Assembly: GCA_047291315.1 (NCBI GenBank)
Contig: JBDPYZ010000001.1
Coordinates: 124,001 to 188,000, forward strand
DNA: 64,000 nt
Direction of reading: 5' to 3'
Source of the DNA: Arsenophonus fragariae
GTDB lineage: Bacteria; Pseudomonadota; Gammaproteobacteria; Enterobacterales; Enterobacteriaceae
Part shown: piece after piece, positions 42,245 to 52,254 of the stretch
Layout of the letters: each line of letters opens with the position of its first letter
Numbering within the stretch: the first letter of the stretch is position 1
Made by a program: the position numbers and the translations under genes
Notes under the pieces: model-generated
The model's database searches: none
What the model was told of the DNA's origin: nothing
What the model saw: the letters and a program-made list of their open reading frames with translations, nothing else

Positions 42245-44437
42245 ATGGTTAACCCATATTTGTATTGCTATAGGGTGACATTGAAGAATATATTATCTTT
42301 GATGATTCCACTATTTATATCAGGGAATAATTCCGCTTTAGCAGCAGCAAAGTCAGGTAAAAATGACGATATTATTATTATAATTGGCAAAGCAGAATCA
42401 AAAGGTATAACTGAAGACAGCAGAATGTATAATATTTCATCGATGTCAACGGCTACCGGATTAGATCTCTCGGCTCGTGAAACACCACAAAGTGTTAGTG
42501 TGCTTACCAAGCAAAGAATGTTAGATCAGGATCTTAATGATGTTACTAGAGCGGTGGGTAATATTGCTGGCATAAGTGTGCGCCAATCAGATAGCGATCG
42601 TTTTAGTTTTACTTCGCGTGGAATGCGTATTAAAAATATTCTGCGTGATGGTGTACCGACCTATTATGATACTCGCTTTAATTATGGTGATAATTTATTG
42701 GATACGATCTTATTAGATCGGGTTGAAGTTGTTCGAGGTGCGGCCGGCTTGATAGTCGGGCCAGGCCAGCCTTCAGCAGCAATAAATTTTATCCGTAAGC
42801 GACCAACTCGTTATTTCCGTGGAGAAGTAATATTGGGAGTCGGTTCTTGGGATAAGTGGAGAACTGGACTTGATTTGTCTGGACCTTTAAATGCGGCAGG
42901 CGCGGTGAGAGGACGATTTGTTACGGCTTACCAACGTGGCAATACATTTATTGATCGTGAACAACATGAGCGATATCCATTTTATGGCATTGTCGAGATA
43001 GACTTAACTGCTAATACCTTGTTAACGGTAGGCGCTGATTACCAATTTAATCACACTCGGCAAAGTATGTTTGGTGGATTGCCGATTTTCTTCTCTGATG
43101 CTACTAAGACAGATTATAAGCGTCATACTAGTTATGCGCCTGATTGGGCATTTTCCAAGGTTCGTTCATTTTCAACGTTTACCAGCTTACAACATCGATT
43201 TGCTAACAATTGGAGTATGAAAGGAACTTTTACTTACGATAATAATACGCTTGATCAAAAAGTATTATGGGCTACCGGATACCCTAACCCTAAGAATAAT
43301 GAGGGCATGTATCCAGGTAGTATGACCTTGATTGATGGTAGTCGCCGTCAAAGTAGTTTTGATTTACAACTTAATGGTGATTATGGATTATTTGGTCGTA
43401 CCCATTATGCTAGTTTTGGTATTAATTATCAAAAACAGCATTTTCAAAACGATTATTACAATGCATTATGTATGTTAGAGAAAAATGCAAATAAGGTAGA
43501 TATCACTAAATGGAATTATCCGCAACCCTCCTGGGCAATGTCTCGCACCTATGGTTCAAAAGGTTATATTGAACAAACGGCAGGCTATGCGGTGACTCAG
43601 TTTTCATTGATTGATCCGATAACCCTAATTATTGGTGGCCGGATCAGCAGTTGGAAAACACGTGGTGATGATTTTAATGAGCCAAGAAATGCCAGTTATA
43701 GTGATCAATTTGTGCCATATAGTGGATTAATTTACGATATTACTCCAGATATTTCGCTATATGGTAGTTATACCCAGATATTTGATCCAGAAAGCCGGAT
43801 TGATCTCAATGGACAGTTACTTAAACCGGTTAGCGGAGAAAATTTTGAGCTAGGAATAAAGGGTATTGCAATGGATAATGGTGTCGATTATTCATTAGCG
43901 CTTTTCGAGATTTGGCAGAATAACTTTACTCAATTAGATAATAACGCTCCGCCACGCACGGATGGCGCCAGAGTTTATTACTCTATTGATGGCGTCAAAA
44001 CCCGAGGTTTTGACGTTGAAGTTAGTGGTCAGATCACTGATGATTGGAAAATTTATGCAGGTTATACCCAGTTCCGTGGTACAGATATTGATGGTAAGCG
44101 TATCAATAGAGAAACGCCAAATAGATTACTTAAACTGTTTACAACTTATACTTTGCCAGGTGCGATGAGCAATCTGACGATTGGTGGTGGCGTTAACTGG
44201 CAAGATCAGACTTGGCTGCTGCTCGATGGGCCGGGTAAGAAGCAAGTTAAAGCTGAACAAGCGAGCTTTGCTGTTGTTAACTTAATGGGGCGTTATCAAT
44301 TTACACCTGCGCTTTCTCTAACAGTTAATTTGAATAATTTGTTTGATAAAACTTATTACACGCAACTTGGTGATTACAAACAATATTACTATGGTGCTCC
44401 TCGTAATATTGAGGCAACTCTAAATTATCAATTTTAA
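42245..44437 (+). CDS. TonB-dependent ferric-hydroxamate receptor (FhuE-like)
   Basis: Outer-membrane siderophore receptor, 730 aa. Signal peptide at about 1-33 (ILSLMIPLFISGNNSALAA), TonB-box-like DDIIIIIG at about 40, plug domain at about 60-210 with ETPQSVSVLTKQRM, SRGMRIKNILRDGVPTYYDTR and RVEVVRGAAGLIVGPGQPSAAIN. The 22-strand barrel ends in aromatic F (NIEATLNYQF). It aligns by eye with E. coli FhuE along its length (PDWAFSKV, NNLFDKTYYTQL), so a hydroxamate such as ferrioxamine or coprogen is the likely ligand. Lies 36 bases after the synthetase. Confidence 0.92.
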   Translation: MVNPYLYCYRVTLKNILSLMIPLFISGNNSALAAAKSGKNDDIIIIIGKAESKGITEDSRMYNISSMSTATGLDLSARETPQSVSVLTKQRMLDQDLNDVTRAVGNIAGISVRQSDSDRFSFTSRGMRIKNILRDGVPTYYDTRFNYGDNLLDTILLDRVEVVRGAAGLIVGPGQPSAAINFIRKRPTRYFRGEVILGVGSWDKWRTGLDLSGPLNAAGAVRGRFVTAYQRGNTFIDREQHERYPFYGIVEIDLTANTLLTVGADYQFNHTRQSMFGGLPIFFSDATKTDYKRHTSYAPDWAFSKVRSFSTFTSLQHRFANNWSMKGTFTYDNNTLDQKVLWATGYPNPKNNEGMYPGSMTLIDGSRRQSSFDLQLNGDYGLFGRTHYASFGINYQKQHFQNDYYNALCMLEKNANKVDITKWNYPQPSWAMSRTYGSKGYIEQTAGYAVTQFSLIDPITLIIGGRISSWKTRGDDFNEPRNASYSDQFVPYSGLIYDITPDISLYGSYTQIFDPESRIDLNGQLLKPVSGENFELGIKGIAMDNGVDYSLALFEIWQNNFTQLDNNAPPRTDGARVYYSIDGVKTRGFDVEVSGQITDDWKIYAGYTQFRGTDIDGKRINRETPNRLLKLFTTYTLPGAMSNLTIGGGVNWQDQTWLLLDGPGKKQVKAEQASFAVVNLMGRYQFTPALSLTVNLNNLFDKTYYTQLGDYKQYYYGAPRNIEATLNYQF

Positions 44438-44453
44438 TTAAAGGTTATTAATA

Positions 44454-45497
44454 ATGGTACTGCTGCGACAACGATTAACATCTTATAAAATGGGGTTCAC
44501 AGTACCATTAATGTTGATGATAATTTTATTAACAGGTTGCGATAAACAGAGAGTAATAAGAAATTTATCGCTAGATACTATCGGCTATCCCAAAACGATT
44601 ATTACCACACTAGGAAAAGCAGTAATTAACCAACAGCCGCAACGGATTGTGGCATTGGGAAGCGGTAGTGAGGATATCTTATTAGCACTTGGGATCGTGC
44701 CTATAGCTATTGAATCACACTATTGGGGCGGTGATGCACAAGGATATTTACCCTGGTTTAAGGAAGATATTGAACGGCGTGGCGCCCGATTACCAGTGAT
44801 CATTGAAATGTATCCAGAATTGGATATAGAAAAAATTATTAAATTAAACCCTGATTTGATTCTGGCAACCCAATCAGGCATCACACAAGCGGATTTTAAT
44901 TCTTTATCTTATTTTGCTCCTGTGGTGGCATATCCAGATAAACCATGGCAGACAACACCACAACAGCAAATTAAATTAATTGCTAATGGATTGGATAAAC
45001 AACAGCAGGGAAAGAAATTGAGTGCTGAACTTGATGCTATTTTAGTCGCAGCCGGTCATCGTATCCCTAATATACAAAACTATCAGTTTGCTTATATTAA
45101 GGCCGGAACGACAGCGAATAGTTTATCCATTTATGTAAAAAATGATCCACGGGTGGATGCATTGGTTCATATTGGCTTGTCGTTATTGCCATTGGCAAAA
45201 ACGCTCACCGCTTCCTATGGTAATTTTGCTGTCAATATAGGTCTGGAAAATGCAGACTTACTGAATGATGCTGATATTTTGTTGACCTGGTACAACAGCG
45301 AAAAAGAACGACAAGAAACCGAATCTCAATCGCTATTTCAATCGATACGGGCAGTTCGTCAGGGAGTCTATATTCCATTAATGGATCAAGCGCTTGTCAT
45401 GTCTATGTCGTATGGCTCACCACTCAGTTTACGTTGGGGATTACCCAAATTTATGTCATTACTACAGCAGGAGTTAGCTAAACATGATGAACTTTAA
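44454..45497 (+). CDS. Siderophore-binding periplasmic lipoprotein
   Basis: Class III (FhuD/FecB-type) substrate-binding protein, 347 aa. Signal peptide with lipobox LLTGC (Cys29). PQRIVALGSGSEDILLALGIVPIAIES is the usual first lobe; LDIEKIIKLNPDLILATQSGITQ and the long connecting helix follow. Being a lipoprotein in a Gram-negative is less common for this class. It starts 17 bases after the receptor and overlaps the next gene by 14 bases. Confidence 0.9.
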   Translation: MVLLRQRLTSYKMGFTVPLMLMIILLTGCDKQRVIRNLSLDTIGYPKTIITTLGKAVINQQPQRIVALGSGSEDILLALGIVPIAIESHYWGGDAQGYLPWFKEDIERRGARLPVIIEMYPELDIEKIIKLNPDLILATQSGITQADFNSLSYFAPVVAYPDKPWQTTPQQQIKLIANGLDKQQQGKKLSAELDAILVAAGHRIPNIQNYQFAYIKAGTTANSLSIYVKNDPRVDALVHIGLSLLPLAKTLTASYGNFAVNIGLENADLLNDADILLTWYNSEKERQETESQSLFQSIRAVRQGVYIPLMDQALVMSMSYGSPLSLRWGLPKFMSLLQQELAKHDEL

Positions 45498-46494
45498 GCG
45501 ACGAATTCCCAGAGCATTGGGATTAATATTAATGTTGCTATTAACCTGCCTTTGTATTCTGGCCAGTTTAAGTTTTGGTTCAAAACTAGTGCCGTTATCA
45601 GTAGTTTGGCAACATTATTGGTTTAACAGTCAAGTTAATTATTATGATTTAGTCATTGACTCCCGAGAGTCCCGTGCCTTTATTGGATTAATGGCAGGTG
45701 CAGCATTAGCGTTGGCAGGCGCAGTAGCGCAAGGATTGCTGCGTAATCCGCTTGGTGATCCGGGTTTATTAGGCATCAATGCCGGTGCAGCAGCAGCTGT
45801 TGTTTTTTGCTCTTTTGTGCCAGTATTAACTAATGTCTCATATTTTTGGGCGGCTTTTATTGGCGCTAGTTTATCAACTTTACTGTTTTATTTTATGAGT
45901 GGTAGTAGCCATAATACTAACCCGGTAAGGTTAATTTTAACCGGTGTCGCTATTAATGCTTGTTTATTAGCAGTAGTGCAGGGCATTATTCTAATAAACC
46001 AACAAACTATGGATAATTATCGCTTTTGGATTATGGGTGCTTTAAATTCAACATCATTATCTGAGGCTGGGTGGCTAATCCCCTATTTATTAGCGGCTAT
46101 TACCTTAACATTTTCACTGAGTGCTGCATTAAATATTATGGTCTTTAGTGATGGTATTGTGCACTCTTTGGGGGGTAATGTTGTGCGTACACGTCTATTG
46201 TCTCTGTTAAGTATTAGCATGCTAGCGGCTATAGCAACTGCAATGACTGGGCCAATTGCTTTTATTGGTTTAGTGGCCCCACATTTAATGCGATCCTGGA
46301 TAGGCAGTGATTTTCGTTGGCTATTGCCTTATAGCATGTTCGCTGGTTCATGTTTGTTATTAATATCTGATGTGATAGCACGGCTAGTCATTGCGCCAGA
46401 AGAAGTTATGGTTGGTATTATTACCGCAGTAGTTGGTGCTCCCTTGCTTTATTGGGCAGCTAAAAAACCAACCGATAGCAGAATGGTAGAATAA
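45484..46494 (+). CDS. FecCD-type siderophore permease, subunit 1
   Basis: Polytopic inner-membrane ABC permease, 336 aa. Conserved features: RESRAFIGLMAGAALALAGAVAQGLLRNPLGDPGLLGINAGAA and the ATPase-coupling TGPIAFIGLVAPHLMRSW. Two adjacent in-frame ATGs (45484, 45487). Translationally coupled to the binding protein and followed after 3 bases by the second permease. Confidence 0.93.
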   Translation: MMNFKRRIPRALGLILMLLLTCLCILASLSFGSKLVPLSVVWQHYWFNSQVNYYDLVIDSRESRAFIGLMAGAALALAGAVAQGLLRNPLGDPGLLGINAGAAAAVVFCSFVPVLTNVSYFWAAFIGASLSTLLFYFMSGSSHNTNPVRLILTGVAINACLLAVVQGIILINQQTMDNYRFWIMGALNSTSLSEAGWLIPYLLAAITLTFSLSAALNIMVFSDGIVHSLGGNVVRTRLLSLLSISMLAAIATAMTGPIAFIGLVAPHLMRSWIGSDFRWLLPYSMFAGSCLLLISDVIARLVIAPEEVMVGIITAVVGAPLLYWAAKKPTDSRMVE

Positions 46495-46497
46495 AAT

Positions 46498-47547
46498 ATG
46501 ATGCAGATCGATTTGTCAGCTAATCAAGTGAGCACTAAAATATTTGGTTTAGGAAATATACGATTTATTGTTCTTTTATGGCAGACGTCTAGTAGAATTT
46601 TAATCTTACTACTTTTGTTAGTCTTGTTTTTGTATCTTACTTTAGCGTTTGGTCGGGAAGGGATGGATAATCCTTGGTTAGAGATGAAAACCTGCTATCA
46701 GCAATTTATTCTATTACAGATCCGTTTACCTAGAGCATTAGTTGCCATCGGTGCTGGTATGACGCTGGCGCTTTCGGGCGCGCTTTTTCAGATCATCACA
46801 CGCAACGCATTAGGTAGTCCTGATATTATTGGTATTAATGCCGGAGCAGGTGTTGGCATTATGGCGGCATTACTATTTTGGCCAGATGTAGTACCCGTTT
46901 CTGTTGGCGCACTAATCGGCGCCGCTGTTGCAGTATTATTGGTTTATCTTGCTAATGGTACCGTGAATGGCAAAATACAGACGGTTAAAATTGTGCTTTC
47001 AGGTATTGCTGTTGCGGCTTTGTCTATGGCTTTAGTTGATGTTGCCATTTCGAATGGGCGTATTGAGCAGGCACAACAAATTCGATCACTGTTAAGTGGT
47101 AGTTTGGCTCATAGGGGTTGGCAGGATGTTGTGCTGATTAGTAGTATGTTGGTTTTTATGCCAATTCTGTTTTGGTTAGGTAAGCAGTTGAACTATATCA
47201 GTTTAGGTAATGATATCGCTATTACACTCGGTGTCTCTGTTCGTTTGGTGCAAATTATCAGCATACTATTAGCAATTATTTTTTCCACCCTGTCCGTATT
47301 GGTTGTTGGGCCGGTTGCTTTTGTTGCACTAGCGGCACCGCAAATTGCTCGGCGAATCATTCAGCGTAAAGGTGTAGCACTATTTTGTTCTATGCTAATG
47401 GGCGCTTTATTAATGCTGAGCGCTGATTTTATTACTCTAATATTGCCAACGCCTGGGCGCTTAACAGTAGGTTTAGTCACGGCAGTAATTGGCGGAATTT
47501 ATTTAATATACTTATTGCATATGGAATTTAGGAGAATAGGCGGTTAA
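46498..47547 (+). CDS. FecCD-type siderophore permease, subunit 2
   Basis: Second permease, 349 aa, with a longer N-terminus than subunit 1. RLPRALVAIGAGMTLALSGALFQIITRNALGSPDIIGINAGAG and the coupling segment VGPVAFVALAAPQIARRI are complete. Its stop overlaps the ATPase start (TAATG). The two permeases form a heterodimer in FecCD/FepDG systems. Confidence 0.93.
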   Translation: MMQIDLSANQVSTKIFGLGNIRFIVLLWQTSSRILILLLLLVLFLYLTLAFGREGMDNPWLEMKTCYQQFILLQIRLPRALVAIGAGMTLALSGALFQIITRNALGSPDIIGINAGAGVGIMAALLFWPDVVPVSVGALIGAAVAVLLVYLANGTVNGKIQTVKIVLSGIAVAALSMALVDVAISNGRIEQAQQIRSLLSGSLAHRGWQDVVLISSMLVFMPILFWLGKQLNYISLGNDIAITLGVSVRLVQIISILLAIIFSTLSVLVVGPVAFVALAAPQIARRIIQRKGVALFCSMLMGALLMLSADFITLILPTPGRLTVGLVTAVIGGIYLIYLLHMEFRRIGG

Positions 47548-48386
47548 TGGTATCCTCTACTAATTCTCCCTTCGTGGATTCACGGCTTACAGCCCATGAT
47601 GTCTCTGTCGGATATGGCAAAAAAAACATTATTAAAGATGTGAATATATTTATTTATGATAATGAATTTAGTTTCATTATCGGGCCTAATGGCTGTGGTA
47701 AATCAACGTTATTAAGAACTCTTAGTCGTATTATGCAGCCACAATGTGGTGAAATTCGATTAGATGGTAATGATGTTTTCCACGCTAAACCTAAATGGGT
47801 CGCTCGGCAGCTCTCATTATTAGCTCAAGGCTCTGTTATCACTGAACCGTTGACTATCTATGAACTAGTTTCACGCGGACGTTATCCTTATCAATCTTTT
47901 TTATTACAGTGGTCAGCCGAAGATGAACGAGCGGTGCATGATGCGTTAAAGGCGCTAGATCTTTGGCATATGTCGCAAAAATTAGTCAGTCAATTATCAG
48001 GCGGTCAGCGTCAGCGTGTCTGGTTTGCGATGACACTTGCTCAACAAACACCCATCATTTTATTAGATGAACCAACCACCTATTTAGATATAGCCCACCA
48101 AATTGAAATGCTAGATCTTTGTCAATGTTTGCATCAGCAAGGAAAAACGTTAGTTTTGGTGCTGCATGACATTAACCTGGCTTTACGTTATGCCTCGCGT
48201 CTAATTATGATGAAAGAGGGGCAGATCTATGCTGAAGGAGAACCTGAAAAAATTATTACAGAGCAGAATATTAAAAATGTATTTGGTTTACCATGTCGTA
48301 TTATTTTAGATCCTGAATCAGGTAAACCATTAATTATTCCAAAATATAAAATAAATAATCGACATGATATTTTATTACATTTTTAG
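47547..48386 (+). CDS. Siderophore ABC transporter ATPase (FecE-like)
   Basis: 279-aa ATPase energising the two permeases. Walker A GPNGCGKST, Q-loop near SLLAQGS, signature LSGGQRQRVW, Walker B IILLDEPTTYLDI and the H-loop LVLHDINLA are all intact. Starts inside the stop codon of permease 2. Confidence 0.95.
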   Translation: MVSSTNSPFVDSRLTAHDVSVGYGKKNIIKDVNIFIYDNEFSFIIGPNGCGKSTLLRTLSRIMQPQCGEIRLDGNDVFHAKPKWVARQLSLLAQGSVITEPLTIYELVSRGRYPYQSFLLQWSAEDERAVHDALKALDLWHMSQKLVSQLSGGQRQRVWFAMTLAQQTPIILLDEPTTYLDIAHQIEMLDLCQCLHQQGKTLVLVLHDINLALRYASRLIMMKEGQIYAEGEPEKIITEQNIKNVFGLPCRIILDPESGKPLIIPKYKINNRHDILLHF

Positions 48387-48411
48387 TATTGGGAATATAA
48401 AGTTGGAGAAT

Positions 48412-49160
48412 ATGGCGTGGGAAATAAAAATAGTCATAGTTCGATAGCTATTATACTTAAAATCGAAAGGCAGATATTACTAAGTTATTTGATAGTAAAT
48501 TTAGAAATTTTAATTCTTCATTCAAAGTTAATGAAAAGAATATTACATCAAACAGTATGGGGTTTTATCATTAATGAATTGTTATCAATATGAATATTAT
48601 GGTAATAATGGCCAGAATATTAATCAAAAATACCCCTATTCTTTATGGGCTCAATGGTATTTTGGCTTAATGGTTTCGCCTATGATGCTGATGTTATTAG
48701 AGTATCCCCAGGCGATTAATACTAGTTATCATCGTTTTCGCGTTGAATTTCATGAAAGTGATAGGCTTAATATTGTTTATTATCAACCACCATGGTTGGC
48801 TAAACTATTATCTTTATTAGAGCGTTATCATGATTTATTGCAGCAGCATATTATTCCTGTATGCAAGAAAATAGAATTTTATAGTGGTATAAATGGCCGT
48901 TTATTATGGAATAATATTGGTTACATTATGTATTGGTATTTAGCCAATTTTAAAGAAAAGCTAGAGGCTAATCAGTATAATAATTTAATTAACATGCTTT
49001 TCTTTGAAAAAAAATGTTAAGTGATAGGGATAACACACTTTATCGTACGATTTTTACTAAAAATAATGTCATACGGCGGCGTAGCTGTTGCCAAAAAAAT
49101 AAATTACCGGGTGTAGGTAATTGCCATGATTATCCTCTTGAGACGATGGTATCAATCTAA
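48412..49160 (+). pseudogene. Frameshifted FhuF-type ferric-siderophore reductase
   Basis: FhuF-family protein that reduces the iron-siderophore in the cytoplasm. GGAG and ATG at 48412 start it, but the N-terminal part is broken before 48574. The main frame 48574-49020 has the family block YSLWAQWYFGLMVSPMMLMLLEYP. At a run of eight A (49005-49012) it goes out of frame and stops. One base further gives the missing [2Fe-2S] end, RRRSCCQKNKLPGVGNCHDYPL, with the CC..C motif. The last expected cysteine (before PL) reads His-Asp-Tyr, not Cys. The original length of about 250 aa fits the family. Confidence 0.75.
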
Positions 49161-49270
49161 TTATTAAATTTAGTGTTTATTTAAAATAAAATAATTATTT
49201 GTTAGTTTTTTGCTGTTTTATTAAATGGTTGATGTAAGTCATTTAATCTATTTAAAAGTAATGTTGAGCA

Positions 49271-49285
49271 ATTATCTTAGATAAT
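49271..49285. promoter_or_regulatory. Palindrome upstream of the biosynthesis genes
   Basis: ATTATCTTAGATAAT, a perfect 6-3-6 inverted repeat 25 bases before the decarboxylase ATG. The half-sites are those of the Fur box but in the opposite order, so it is not a standard Fur site. Confidence 0.4.
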
Positions 49286-49310
49286 TTCTATATTAAAGTG
49301 AGGATATACA

Positions 49311-50891
49311 ATGCCTGTTGAAGTTAAAACGAAAGTTGAATTACCATCAACAACAACTTCTTATATAAAAGATGATTGTTTTAAAGATAGCCTTTTTTAT
49401 CCATATTTATTTAATAGTGATAATGCTGAATGTTATTTGGATAACGCTTATGATGTTATAATTAAAATAAAAGAAATATTGCAGCAGACGAAAACTCCGT
49501 TTAGTGGAATATTACCCCATGAGTTATCTCAATTATTTTCAAAAGTAAATCTAGATAATCCATTATCTTCTTGGGCATCAGTTTTAGCAGAATTAAACCA
49601 GCTTTATATTAAAGACGCTGTTTATTTTCATCATCCAAAATATGTTGCCCATCTAAATTGCACATTAGTATTACCGGCTGTGATCGCCGAAATGTTGATT
49701 GGTGCAATTAATTCATCGATGGATACTTGGGATCAAAGTGCAGGAGCAACCTTAATTGAGCAAAAAGTACTTGATTGGACGGTAGATAAACTAGGTTTAG
49801 GCAAAGATGCTGATGGCATTTATACCAGTGGTGGAACCCAATCCAATTTTATGGCGATGCTACTGGCTCGTGATTGGTTTTGTCACCAGCGTGATCCACA
49901 ACATAAAAATTTAATACATGGCTTACCGGACGATTTTCGTAAGCTACGCATATTAACATCATCGGTCAGTCATTTTAGCACCCAAAAAGCAGCAGCTATG
50001 CTAGGGCTCGGTTATCAAGCTATTATTTCAGTACCACATGATGATAAATTCTGTATGTCTATTGATGCGCTGGAAATAAGTATTAAGCAGTGTCTTGCTG
50101 AAGGAAATATCCCGTTTGCAGTGGTAGCTACGGCGGGAACTACCGATTTTGGTAGTATTGATCCGCTCCCCGCTATTGCCGATTTAGTAAAGCAATATGG
50201 CTTGTGGATGCATGTTGATGCGGCTTATGGGTGTGGATTATTAGTATCATCGAGTCATTCTAATTTACTTCAGGGAATAGAGCAGGCAGACTCTGTCACT
50301 ATCGATTATCACAAAGCATTTTTCCAGCCAGTCAGTTGTGGCTCCTTTTTTATTAAGGATCGGCAGCACTTTTGTCATTTAACCTATCATGCGGATTATT
50401 TGAATCCGTTAAGCGCTGAACAAGAAAAAATCCCCAATTTGGTAAATAAAAGCATTCAGACAACCCGCCGTTTTGATGCTTTAAAAATGTGGCTGACCTT
50501 GAGAATGATGGGGGCAGAGCAATTAGGTTTGGCGTTTGACAAAGTATTGGATACGGCACAGATCGCCTATCACTTAATGGTATCAAATTCTAATTTTGAA
50601 GTTGTTCATCAACCAGTGCTCAGCACGTTAGTTTTTCGTTTCATACCGCAGCAATATCTCTCACAAGAACAAATTGATGATCTTAATGCTAACATTCGTA
50701 AATCCTTATTTAGAGAAGGTGATTGTATTATTGCCGGCACCAAAATTAACGGGCGACAATATTTGAAATTTACCTTTCTTAATCCATTAACGGAACGTCA
50801 GCATCTGCTAGAGATAATGAATAACATTATTCAGCAAGGGAATTTCTTGCTATCAGATTTGGCGCTTACTAACAATACATCATTTAAATAA
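49311..50891 (+). CDS. dfoJ: PLP-dependent diamine-forming decarboxylase (DfoJ-like)
   Basis: Group II PLP decarboxylase, 526 aa, that makes the diamine backbone (cadaverine from lysine in desferrioxamine synthesis). TSGGTQSN (172-179), HFSTQKAA (221-228), HVDAAYGCG (301-309) and the PLP lysine Lys335 in IDYHKAFFQPVSCG are intact. GAGG lies 7 bases before the ATG. Followed by the N-hydroxylase after 31 bases. Substrate (lysine or ornithine) cannot be read from sequence alone. Confidence 0.88.
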   Translation: MPVEVKTKVELPSTTTSYIKDDCFKDSLFYPYLFNSDNAECYLDNAYDVIIKIKEILQQTKTPFSGILPHELSQLFSKVNLDNPLSSWASVLAELNQLYIKDAVYFHHPKYVAHLNCTLVLPAVIAEMLIGAINSSMDTWDQSAGATLIEQKVLDWTVDKLGLGKDADGIYTSGGTQSNFMAMLLARDWFCHQRDPQHKNLIHGLPDDFRKLRILTSSVSHFSTQKAAAMLGLGYQAIISVPHDDKFCMSIDALEISIKQCLAEGNIPFAVVATAGTTDFGSIDPLPAIADLVKQYGLWMHVDAAYGCGLLVSSSHSNLLQGIEQADSVTIDYHKAFFQPVSCGSFFIKDRQHFCHLTYHADYLNPLSAEQEKIPNLVNKSIQTTRRFDALKMWLTLRMMGAEQLGLAFDKVLDTAQIAYHLMVSNSNFEVVHQPVLSTLVFRFIPQQYLSQEQIDDLNANIRKSLFREGDCIIAGTKINGRQYLKFTFLNPLTERQHLLEIMNNIIQQGNFLLSDLALTNNTSFK

Positions 50892-50937
50892 ATTATTATT
50901 CCTGTTTTTAAACGGAGCAATTTTGTTAGGAGTTATT

Positions 50938-52254
50938 ATGACAACCAGGATTTATGATTTTATAGCGATTGGTATTGGCCCATTTAATCTGGGATTGGCC
51001 TGTTTAGTTCAACCCATAAAAGAGATCAATAGCTTGTTTATTGATCAGAGTGCAGCTTTCGATTGGCATCCAGGAATGATGTTGGAAAACTCCTCGATGC
51101 AGACGCCGTTTATTGCAGATTTAGTCACTTTAGCATCACCCGGTCATCCATTAAGTTTTCTAAATTATATCAAACAAAAGGGACATATTTACTCATTTTA
51201 TATTAGAGAAAGTTTCTTTTTGATGCGAAAAGAATATAATCAATATTGTCAATGGGCTACTGAGCAATTATCCAATTTGCGTTTTAATACCCGGGTAGAA
51301 AATATCAGTTATGATCTATCACGTGATTGCTATACCTTGTATTGTGTTGATAGTGTGACAGGGCAATCCGATCAGTTTTGTTGCAAAAAATTGGTATTAG
51401 GAACCGGGCCTTCACTTTATATACCGAAATGCTGCCAGCCGTTTTCTAATCAGATGGTGCGAAGCGACAACTATTTGGAAAATAAAGCTAGTTTACAGCA
51501 AAAAAAATCAATTACCATCATAGGTAGTGGTCAGAGTGCGGCTGAAATTTTTTATGACTTACTTGGTCAGATTGATATCTATGGTTATCAACTGAATTGG
51601 ATAACGCGTTCGCCACGTTTCTTCCCGTTGGAATATAGCAAACTAACGTTAGAGATGACTTCACCGGAGTATGTCGATTATTTCTATAACCTATCAGGCT
51701 CTAAACGTGATGAACTGAATAGCACACAAAAATCTCTATACAAAGGAATTAATATTGCACTTATCAATGACATTTTTGATCTGATGTATACCAAGCGGTT
51801 AAATGGCAAGCTTGATGTGGCGTTACATACTAATAGTGAATTACAACAAGTGCAGTATGATCGTGAAAAACAGCAGCTGGTGTTAGATTTATTCCAACAA
51901 GAGCAACAAGCGTCATTTTCACTGGCAAGTGAAGGTGTTGTGCTAGCGACCGGTTATCAATATCAAATACCTAAGTTCATCAATGGTATTTGTGATCAGA
52001 TCCGTAGGGATGAGCAAGGACGCTATGATGTACGGCGTAATTACAGTATTGATTATCATAATAGCATTTTTGTGCAGAATGCTGAGTATCATACTCACGG
52101 AGGAGTTATCACACCAGATCTCGGCATGGCCTGTTATCGTAATTCTTATTTAATTAAAGAAATTACCGGGAAAGAATACTACGCCATAGAGAATAGTATT
52201 GCCTTCCAGCAGTTTGGCGTTGCTCAAGAAGGAGTCAATAAATGTCTATTATAG
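50938..52254 (+). CDS. dfoA: FAD-dependent amine N-monooxygenase (DfoA-like)
   Basis: Hydroxylates the diamine nitrogen, using FAD and NADPH. The ATG at 50938 follows TAGGAG and gives MTTRIYDFIAIGIGPFNLGLA, the FAD GxGxxN motif; an ATG five codons upstream is less likely. NADPH motif IIGSGQSAAEIFYDLL lies near 195-210 and the late ATGYQ motif near 340. 438 aa is normal for the IucD/PvdA/AlcA group. It overlaps the start of the next gene by 13 bases. Confidence 0.9.
   Translation: MTTRIYDFIAIGIGPFNLGLACLVQPIKEINSLFIDQSAAFDWHPGMMLENSSMQTPFIADLVTLASPGHPLSFLNYIKQKGHIYSFYIRESFFLMRKEYNQYCQWATEQLSNLRFNTRVENISYDLSRDCYTLYCVDSVTGQSDQFCCKKLVLGTGPSLYIPKCCQPFSNQMVRSDNYLENKASLQQKKSITIIGSGQSAAEIFYDLLGQIDIYGYQLNWITRSPRFFPLEYSKLTLEMTSPEYVDYFYNLSGSKRDELNSTQKSLYKGINIALINDIFDLMYTKRLNGKLDVALHTNSELQQVQYDREKQQLVLDLFQQEQQASFSLASEGVVLATGYQYQIPKFINGICDQIRRDEQGRYDVRRNYSIDYHNSIFVQNAEYHTHGGVITPDLGMACYRNSYLIKEITGKEYYAIENSIAFQQFGVAQEGVNKCLL

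Noticed and set aside
49271..49285. Second Fur box before dfoJ
   Set aside because: The half-sites are in reversed order relative to the Fur consensus, so it was kept only as an unassigned palindrome.
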